From Rhodeus uyekii (Eukaryota > Chordata > Actinopteri > Cypriniformes > Acheilognathidae), in NCBI GenBank assembly GCA_037043235.1, contig JAWRVZ010000088.1, positions 1,116,001-1,180,000 on the forward strand: 64,000 bases of DNA. Reading direction: 5' to 3'. Each line of letters begins with the position of its first letter. The stretch's first letter is position 1. The position numbers and the translations under genes are program-made. Shown here in pieces: positions 57,669-64,000 of the stretch. The notes beneath the pieces were generated by a model. That model saw nothing but the letters and a program-made list of their open reading frames with translations, was not told the origin of the DNA and did no database searches.

Positions 57669-59303
57669 TTATGTGTATGCCAGGTTGAAAAGATGTGTTT
57701 TTAGTCTACATTTAAACTGACAGAGTGTGTCTGCTTCCCGAACTGTAATAGGAAGACTGTTCCAGAGTTTAGGAGCTAAATAGGAAAAGGATCGCCCGCC
57801 AGCAGTTGACTTTGATATTCTAGGTATTATAAGCTGGTCAGTATTTTGGGATCGCAATAGACGTGAAGGACTATAATGTGTTAAGAGATCGCTCAAGTAC
57901 TGTGGAGCTAAACCATTTAATGCTTTGTAAGTAATTAGCAAGATTTTAAAATGTATTCGGTGTTTAATATGAAGCCAGTGCAGGTTTGACAGAACTGGGC
58001 TAATATGCTCATACTTCCTGGTTCTAGTAAGAACTCGAGCTGCTAAATTTTGGACCAGCTGGAATTTGTTTATTAAGCGTGCAGGGCAACCACCTAGTAA
58101 AGAATTACAATAATCTAGCCTTGAACTCATGAACGCATGAACTAACTTTTCCGCATTTGTCTTAGATAGCATATGTCGCAATTTAGATATATTTTTAAGA
58201 TGGAAGAACGCCGTTTTACAGATGCTAGAAACATGGCTTTCAAATGAAAGATTGGTATCAAAGAGCACACCCAGGTTTCTAACTGACGACGAAGACTTGA
58301 CAGAGCAGCCATTGAGTGTTAGGCAGTAGTCTAGATTATTATGTGCCGAACTTTTTGGTCTAATAATTAGAATCTCTGTTTTTTCAGAATTTAGCAGTAG
58401 AAAGTTATTAGTCATCCAATTTTTTATATCGGTTATGCATTCTGTTAATTTAGTGAATTTGTTCGTTTCATCAGGATGAGAAGAAATATAGAGCTGAGTA
58501 TCATCAGCGTAACAATGAAAGCTAATGCCATGCTTCCTAATAACTGCACCCAAAGGAAGCATGTACAGGGTGAAAAGCAATGGTCCTAATACTGAACCTT
58601 GAGGAACTCCATACTGAACCCGTGACCGATATGACATCTCCTCATTTAATGCTACAAACTGATAACGCTCAGATAAGTATGACTTGAACCAGGCTAATGC
58701 AACTCCACTAATGCCAACATAATTTTCAAGTCTATTCAGAAGGATTTTGTGGTCAATTGTATCAAATGCAGCACTAAGGTCCAGTAACACTAACAGAGAG
58801 ATACAACCACGATCGGATGATAAGAGCAAATCATTTGTAACTCTAATGAGAGCAGTCTCAGTACTATGATATGGTCTAAATCCTGACTGGAAATCCTCGT
58901 AGATGCTGTTTCTTTCTAGAAAGGAACATAGTTGTAAAGATATTGCCTTTTCTAGAATCTTTGACAAGAAAGGTAGATTCGATATCGGCCTGTAATTAAC
59001 TAATTCTGTAGGATCAAGTTGTGGTTTTTTAATAAGCGGTTTAATTACAGCCAGCTTAAAGGTTTTTGGTACGTATCCTAATGACAAAGAAGAATTAATA
59101 ATATTAAGAATAGGATCTATGATTTCTGGAAGCATCTCTTTCAGTAGCTTAGTCGGTATTGGGTCTAGCATACATGTTGTTGATTTTGATGATTTAACGA
59201 GTTTAGACAATTCTTCCTCCCCAATAGCAATGAAGGATTGGAATTTTTTTTCAGGGACACTAAAATGTACTGTATTTTGGAATATTGTAGTAGATTGTTG
59301 CAT
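57669..59303 (-). CDS. L2-type ORF2 reverse transcriptase domain
   Basis: 544 codons, open throughout. RT motifs: LVNYRPISNLPFLSKILEKA, FQSGFRPYHSTETALI, LLDLSAAFDTIDHKILL, VPQGSVLGPLLFTLYMLP, and the intact active site CYADDTQLY, then LNSEKTEILII and VRNLGVLFD. The C-terminal domain ends LKTHLFNLAYT. Apart from the frameshift joining it to the endonuclease, it looks functional. Confidence 0.87.
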   Translation of the reverse strand: MQQSTTIFQNTVHFSVPEKKFQSFIAIGEEELSKLVKSSKSTTCMLDPIPTKLLKEMLPEIIDPILNIINSSLSLGYVPKTFKLAVIKPLIKKPQLDPTELVNYRPISNLPFLSKILEKAISLQLCSFLERNSIYEDFQSGFRPYHSTETALIRVTNDLLLSSDRGCISLLVLLDLSAAFDTIDHKILLNRLENYVGISGVALAWFKSYLSERYQFVALNEEMSYRSRVQYGVPQGSVLGPLLFTLYMLPLGAVIRKHGISFHCYADDTQLYISSHPDETNKFTKLTECITDIKNWMTNNFLLLNSEKTEILIIRPKSSAHNNLDYCLTLNGCSVKSSSSVRNLGVLFDTNLSFESHVSSICKTAFFHLKNISKLRHMLSKTNAEKLVHAFMSSRLDYCNSLLGGCPARLINKFQLVQNLAARVLTRTRKYEHISPVLSNLHWLHIKHRIHFKILLITYKALNGLAPQYLSDLLTHYSPSRLLRSQNTDQLIIPRISKSTAGGRSFSYLAPKLWNSLPITVREADTLCQFKCRLKTHLFNLAYT

Positions 59304-59304
59304 G

Positions 59305-60633
59305 TTAAATTATTTTCTCTCTAATATTATTAATTTTGCAAGTAAAGAAGTCCATGAAGTCATTAGTGCTGTGCTGATTTAAAGCATCTGGGGTTGAGGC
59401 TTTATTTCTTGTTAATTTAGTCATTGTATCAAATAAATACCTAGGGTTGTATTTGTTTTCTTCTAAGAGGGTAGAAAAGTAAGTAGATCTAGCTGATCTT
59501 AAGGCCTTTCTGAATGCAATAGAGCTGTCTTTCCATGAAATGCGAAAAACCTCTAGCTTAGTTTTTTTCCAGCTCCGCTCCATTTTTCTGGCTGCTCTCT
59601 TGAGGGCCCGGGTGTGCTCGTTGTACCACGGTGTTGGACTATTTTCTTTAATCTTCTTTAAGCGTAACGGAGCAACAGTGTCTAAAGTGCTGGAAAAGAG
59701 AGAGTTTATAGTTTCTGTTGCAACATCAAGTTCTTCTAGGCTATCAGGGATGTTAAGTAGATGAAACTGATCGGGAAGATTATTTATAAAGCTATCTTTT
59801 GTGTTAGGAGTGATAGTTCTACTATATTTATAACAGGGAGTTAGTTTTTCGACTTTGGCCAAAGGTAATCTACACGCAACTAAGTAATGATCTGAGATGT
59901 CATCGCTCTGCTGCAGAATTTGAACAGTATCAACATTGATCCCATATGACAATATTAGATCTAAAGTATGATTATGAGAATGAGTGGGTCCTGATACATG
60001 TTGTGTAACTCCAATAGAGTTTAAAATGTCTCTAAATGCCAATCCCAATGCATCTTTTTCATTATCTACATGGATGTTAAAATCACCGACGATTATGACT
60101 TTATCTGCAGACATTACTAATCCTGAGAGAAAATCAGCAAATTCTTTGATAAAGTCTGTATGGTGCCCTGGTGGCCTGTATAGAATAGCCAGCACAAAAG
60201 TTAAACAGGAATTATTACTTGCACTAGATAATTTTACATTGAGGACCATCACTTCAAAAGAATTATATTTCAAATTAGACCTTTGAGCAGTACTGATCGT
60301 GTTACTATAAATTACAGCAACACCTCCTCCTTTACCTTTCAGACGAGGCTCATGTTTATAACAGTAATCTTGAGGGGTGGACTCATTTAAAGTAATATAA
60401 TCGTCTGGTTTTAGCCAAGTTTCTGTCAAACACAGCACATCTAGTTTATGATCTGTAATCACATAATTTACAATAAGTGCTTTTGAGGAAAGGGATCGTA
60501 TATTCAGTAACCCAAGCTTTATCATTTGTTCATTTGTGTTATATCCATTCTTAGCTGTTTGTAAATCAATTAAATTTTTACTCTTAAACGATTTTGATAG
60601 ATTTTTGTATTTGCTAATTCGGGGAACAGACAC
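59305..60633 (-). CDS. L2-type ORF2 endonuclease domain
   Basis: 442 codons. APE-type endonuclease motifs appear in order: GLLNIRSLSSKA, CLTETWL, GKGGGVAVIY, ILYRPPG, IIVGDFNIHVD, HTLDLILSYG and ISDHYLVAC. The linker RAARKMERSWKKTK ... NPRYLFDTMTKLT follows. It ends at a stop just after NNIREKII, one base out of frame with the RT frame, so ORF2 is broken by a single frameshift at about 59304. Confidence 0.85.
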   Translation of the reverse strand: MSVPRISKYKNLSKSFKSKNLIDLQTAKNGYNTNEQMIKLGLLNIRSLSSKALIVNYVITDHKLDVLCLTETWLKPDDYITLNESTPQDYCYKHEPRLKGKGGGVAVIYSNTISTAQRSNLKYNSFEVMVLNVKLSSASNNSCLTFVLAILYRPPGHHTDFIKEFADFLSGLVMSADKVIIVGDFNIHVDNEKDALGLAFRDILNSIGVTQHVSGPTHSHNHTLDLILSYGINVDTVQILQQSDDISDHYLVACRLPLAKVEKLTPCYKYSRTITPNTKDSFINNLPDQFHLLNIPDSLEELDVATETINSLFSSTLDTVAPLRLKKIKENSPTPWYNEHTRALKRAARKMERSWKKTKLEVFRISWKDSSIAFRKALRSARSTYFSTLLEENKYNPRYLFDTMTKLTRNKASTPDALNQHSTNDFMDFFTCKINNIREKII

Positions 60634-60765
60634 AATCTCTATAGGATGATATCTAGGTGAAAGAGTCTCTATGTGTTGGAATTTATCTGACCTCTGTGAC
60701 GTGAGACAGCTAGCAGACGGTCGGTTTAGCCAGTTTGTCTGATTCCTGACCTGGACCCCAGTTAG

Positions 60766-61551
60766 TCAAGGTTTAGCTCCAAGACTATATGCCAAATTAT
60801 TAGAGAGAAGAGTGGCACCATCCCAGGTGGGATGAATACCATCTCTTTTCAACAGGTCAGGTCTGCCCCAAAAACTTTTCCAATTGTCTATAAACCCTAT
60901 GTTATTCCGCGGGCACCACTTAGACATCCAGCCATTGAGTGAGGATAATCTGCTAAGCATCTCATCACTCCTGCGCATAGGAAGAGGGCCAGAGCAAATT
61001 ACAGTGAACTCGCGCGGCAGATAGAACGGTCTACATTTAACCATGAGAAACTCTAGGTTAGCTGAACAATGGCTCCCAACAACAGCAGAGTTTGTGCACC
61101 AAGCTTTGTTAATGTAGATACACAATCCGCCTCCCCTTGTCTTACCGGATCCATATATTGTTCTGTCCGTGCGGAGCGTGTGATGTCCCGTGAGCTCAAT
61201 AGTGGAGTCTGGTATTCCGCTATTTAACCACGTCTCCGTGAAGATAAGGACATTACAGTTCAGAAGTCTTTTGCTGTGTGTCATGTTGAGTCGAATCTCA
61301 TCCATCTTGTTCACTAGCGACCGAACATTGGCGAGGAATATACTGGATAGAGAGAGCCGGTGTGGTGTTAGCTTTAACCGAGCTCTAAGTCCTCCACGCT
61401 TGCCTTGCCTTTGTTTACGATCTCGACGCCGCCTGCGTACACTTCCGCCCGGCCGGGAAGAATGCGCTGCCTCGGGCGTCCTGGCGATCTCAGGAAGGAG
61501 TCGAATGTTGTCCATAAAACCGTCGGAAATTTGCAAACCAATCGCCGCCAT
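60766..61551 (-). pseudogene. Chimeric ORF: LINE A N-terminus fused to L2 ORF1 esterase end
   Basis: 261 codons are open across the insertion junction. The first 183 are LINE A (MAAIGLQISDGFMDN to FYLPREFT, endonuclease start). The last 78 are the end of an L2-type ORF1 (VICSGPLPMRRSDEMLSRLS, NIGFIDNWKSFWGRPDLLKR, DGIHPTWDGATLLSNN), a SGNH/GDSL-esterase-like segment with its Asp-x-x-His (DGIHP). The junction falls exactly between codons. Confidence 0.8.
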
Positions 61552-61562
61552 CTTAGATTTGA

Positions 61563-62285
61563 GGATTTTAGATTTTAGATTTTATTGTTACAAAACAAAA
61601 TAAAAACTGAACAAAAACCACCCCGAGGGGGAAAACAAGACTAGAACACAGACTCACTAGATTTCAAACTTGACACAGACTTGACTAGACTCAGGACAGC
61701 ATGAACTCAACCTATTAACGACGATAAACCAGCACAAATACAACAGACAATGGTGGATTAAATACACACATGAGGAACGGTAATTGAATGAGACACAGCT
61801 GGGAACAAATCAAACTAAAGCAGGAAAACAAGGTGGGAGGGTTACACATTGACGAGATAAACACACAGCCAATGCGAATCGCCGCGTGTTGACATTAAAT
61901 AAAGACGCGTCACAAAAACACAACATGAAAGCACGTGGCCGACGTAAACACGAACCGTGTGCTTACAACACAGGACAAGGACACGAGAGCGCGCGGTACG
62001 AGCAGAGCTTGAAACCGCGCCAATTCACATAACGTAGAGCGCGTGAGAATGAGCAAGACACTTGTCACACGCGCTCACGACAAGGACAAACACACAAGTT
62101 ATGAATGCCTGAATCCCGATCCAAAACCGAAACTGAACCAGACCAAAGGATCGGGACCAGACATCATAACTCGCACAAAAGACGTCACAGACACGCGCGG
62201 GGCTCGAATCCTCGAAGCCGTGTGCACACACATCAAACGCGAGACATTACGGTAGTGCCAGAGCTCTGCCACAAAACCCTGACAA
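61563..62285 (-). mobile_element. Unclassified retroposon-like segment next to LINE A copy 2
   Basis: About 700 bp, from tgttacaaaacaaaataaa (plus, 61586) to ccacaaaaccctgaca (62284), i.e. TG...CA ends like an LTR but with no matching 5-bp flanks. On the minus strand it leads into a short (AAAATCT)n run just before the LINE A start codon. It is either a separate insert or a 5' region belonging to LINE A copy 2; copy 1 lacks it. Confidence 0.45.
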
Positions 62286-62869
62286 CGAAGTATTACCATA
62301 GGGCCATGAAGGTTATAAAAGTAATTTACTGCCACATAAAAGTTTTTTATTTTTTTATTGAACAACAAGGAACACTACAATAGCATTGACAATAAGACGG
62401 TGCCATGCTTGATGGATGGGAAACTATTGACAGATGGACAGGTAAAGAGGAATAATGTATCACATCAGAATTTGAAAATGGTTTGACCGTTAGATTGGAT
62501 TAAGAGGGAGTCATTCTAAACAACTGTGCGGGAATACATAATATAAAAAGTTAAAACTTATTAGTAAACTTCAGGCAGCACGGGCTGAGAGCGATGCATA
62601 TTTTTCCTGTTGCTGCAAACTATCCTACTTTACCATCCAGTTAACGCAGAGTTTTAAACTGGAAATGATCATTAACATTATCAAACAAACTAAGATACAG
62701 AAACCTATAAATACGCAAACATTATTATTATTACTATAACCTTTACTTTTCGTGTTGTTAGTTAGCCAGTTCCGGCATCTCCTGAACGCGCTTGCGGCTA
62801 AACGGAAGTGAAGATACCCTGCTTTGAGGAAAGGTGGAAGTTTTCTGACGTCACTGTGAAAAGGGTCTA

Positions 62870-64000
62870 TTAGCGGTAATTACAGAATGTGTTGATTTAA
62901 AAGATGATCAAAGTAGCCAAGATGATTATCCACAGCCCTAATCTAGAAAATATAGAAAATTCATAAAAACGTTGCAGACTTCCATAAAAGCCTTGATGGG
63001 AACAGAGTTTAACTTGGGTCTGAAGACTTTTAATCATTATTTTTTGAGGCATGTCTGTGAAACTTTGCAATTATATTTTGAAAGGCTCCATAAATCAACA
63101 TGATTTGACCCGACACTGACTATAAACTCTGCAGGTCTGGGGAAATCTTCTGGCAGAGTGAGAATTTCCTGGTTAGATGATTTAGGAATTATTTATAAAA
63201 CAATAAAAACAAAGTTTGTTTTGGCTGAAATTGAATTGAATTGGTGCATATAGCTTCAAATTTGTGATTTTTTTTCTTTCATTTTTAATATTAAGAATTC
63301 TTACTGATTATCGAGTCAATGAGTGATAACTGTGATTTCAGGGGTTTTCCTCCAGTGATTTTCCACAAACTTGGAAATCTATTTAAACCTTAGATTATTC
63401 ACACTTTTGAATAATTGATGAATTTTATTTTAACAATTGATCAATAAATCGTTTTTATTAAATAAATTGCATTTTGATAATACATTATTAACCTGTAATT
63501 AAAAAGCAGTTTGAGGACATGGTGAAAAAAAAACAGATTTAACTATAGCCATTAAAAGTCAAGAGATTTAATTTTGCCGTTAAAATAAACTAAGTAGAAT
63601 CATTATATATGAAAAACTATTTAAACTCTGAGATAATTACCAATAAGATGCTTGTTTTATTTGTCTGCATCCTCATTTGTCATTTAATTGGCTCGGAAAC
63701 ACGTCAAGGCAGTGACTTCATTCACAGTGTGCATTTAACCATGGATTTCAGCCATGTGAACCTGAAAATATTCAAAATGCAGCAGAAACAATTGAAAGAA
63801 TTGGACAAATCGTGGGTTTTTGGCTGAAAAATCATTTATTTTTTATTCATTTCTTGAAAATATATGTTTTCAGTGCCACTAGATGTAAAAAGCAGCAGTG
63901 CTCTATGGGAACGGGTCACCAGCGGTGGACTACGAGTCTCAAGCTGTTGGGAAGTCAAACTCTCATCACACTGCCTTTCATTCATTTGTCTGTTCTTGAC
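62870..64000. other. Gene-free right edge of the window
   Basis: AT-rich, no recognised element. A 72-codon frame at 63609-63827 contains a signal-peptide-like stretch (MLVLFVCILICHLIG) but no known domain and no splice context that I can support, so no gene is called. Confidence 0.4.

Larger units (their letters stand above)
56990..61002 (-). mobile_element. L2-type LINE (ii), 4.0 kb, nearly complete
   Basis: Minus-strand element inserted between GAGTTCACT and TCCACC of LINE A, with at most a 3-bp duplication (AGT). It starts inside the ORF1 esterase-like domain, then has the full ORF2 (endonuclease 59305-60633, RT 57669-59303), about 680 bp of 3' region and a (TTGAC)n tail. It is the best preserved LINE in the window. 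Confidence 0.88.
52626..61562 (-). mobile_element. LINE A copy 2, interrupted by three L2-type insertions
   Basis: Minus-strand LINE in five pieces: 61003-61562 (N-terminus and endonuclease start), 55694-56989 (endonuclease end, linker, RT start), 53096-53929 (RT palm to C-terminus), 52626-52703 (3' end) and the minisatellite. It matches copy 1 closely and keeps parts copy 1 lost, such as LFVDFSSAFNT and GVPQGCVLSPF with FADDTTVIG. It has an in-frame 129-bp deletion right after the start codon (MAA then IGLQISDGF) relative to copy 1. Confidence 0.88.
51745..62869. mobile_element. DNA transposon split by nested retrotransposons (11.1 kb composite)
   Basis: The outer ends are inverted repeats of about 65 bp at roughly 80% identity: tagacccttttcacacgacg at 51745, and the complement of tgacgtcactgtgaaaaggg plus tcta ending 62869. 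Inside they share aactcaaagcagggta / tcctcaaagcagggta blocks. Between them lie about 410 bp (left) and 580 bp (right) of element-specific AT-rich sequence; the rest is LINE material on the minus strand. No transposase and no convincing target duplication was found (flanks ttagtcaa and ttagcggt share only ttag). Confidence 0.72.

Noticed and set aside
51745..62869. Giant Maverick- or Starship-like element
   Set aside because: The 11 kb size is explained by nested LINEs; no integrase, polymerase, capsid or captain-type gene is present.
63609..63827. 72-codon frame with a signal-peptide-like start
   Set aside because: No recognisable family or supported splice sites; kept only as a note on the right edge.

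Overview
This is vertebrate nuclear DNA, most likely from a cyprinid or related teleost. It has GT-AG spliced genes with short exons, L2/CR1-type LINEs, tRNA-derived SINEs, hAT and Tigger-like DNA elements, and long (TA)n tracts. No prokaryotic, organellar or viral gene set is visible. Species was inferred from style only, not from a database search.

Two protein-coding genes can be assembled exon by exon, both on the minus strand. thop1 (thimet oligopeptidase, an M3 zinc peptidase) is complete: 13 exons between 49286 and 33534, phases agreeing throughout, 686 codons plus stop. About 1.4 kb downstream, nwd1-like (NACHT and WD-repeat protein 1) starts at 32127. Nine exons are visible, down to 25608, covering the DUF4062-like N-terminus, the NACHT NTPase and the region after it. 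The WD40 part is not in the window and must lie beyond coordinate 1.

Layout. 1-25372: a tandem array of about 2.6-3.0 kb units filling the nwd1 intron after exon 9. Units alternate between long forms (some with a solo LTR) and short forms (joined by a GC-rich block with a tRNA-Ser-like sequence). The array is interrupted at 16869-18226 by a TIR transposon with a decayed Myb/SANT-like gene. 25373-32127: nwd1 exons with small introns holding a MITE, a solo LTR and a SINE. 32128-33533: intergenic. 33534-49286: thop1. Its introns carry a decayed LINE ('LINE A', copy 1) with a hAT element inside it and a 1.5 kb minisatellite at its 3' end, plus a Tigger-like MITE, a hAT MITE and SINEs. 49287-49480: thop1 promoter region. 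49984-50979: a second Tigger-like MITE with an internal 31-bp minisatellite. 51745-62869: a nested structure bounded by about 65-bp inverted repeats. It holds LINE A copy 2 (inverted relative to copy 1), itself split by three L2-type insertions. 62870-64000: no recognised gene.

The most interesting material is (i) the unit-type mosaic of the array with its LTR-filled and LTR-empty sites, (ii) LINE A, whose two copies share a minisatellite 3' end and a start codon inside an AAGATGGCGGC (YY1/TISU-like) context, and (iii) the four-level nesting at 51745-62869, with in-frame chimeric ORFs at insertion junctions. No new defence or regulatory system was found; the novelty here lies in the mobile elements.
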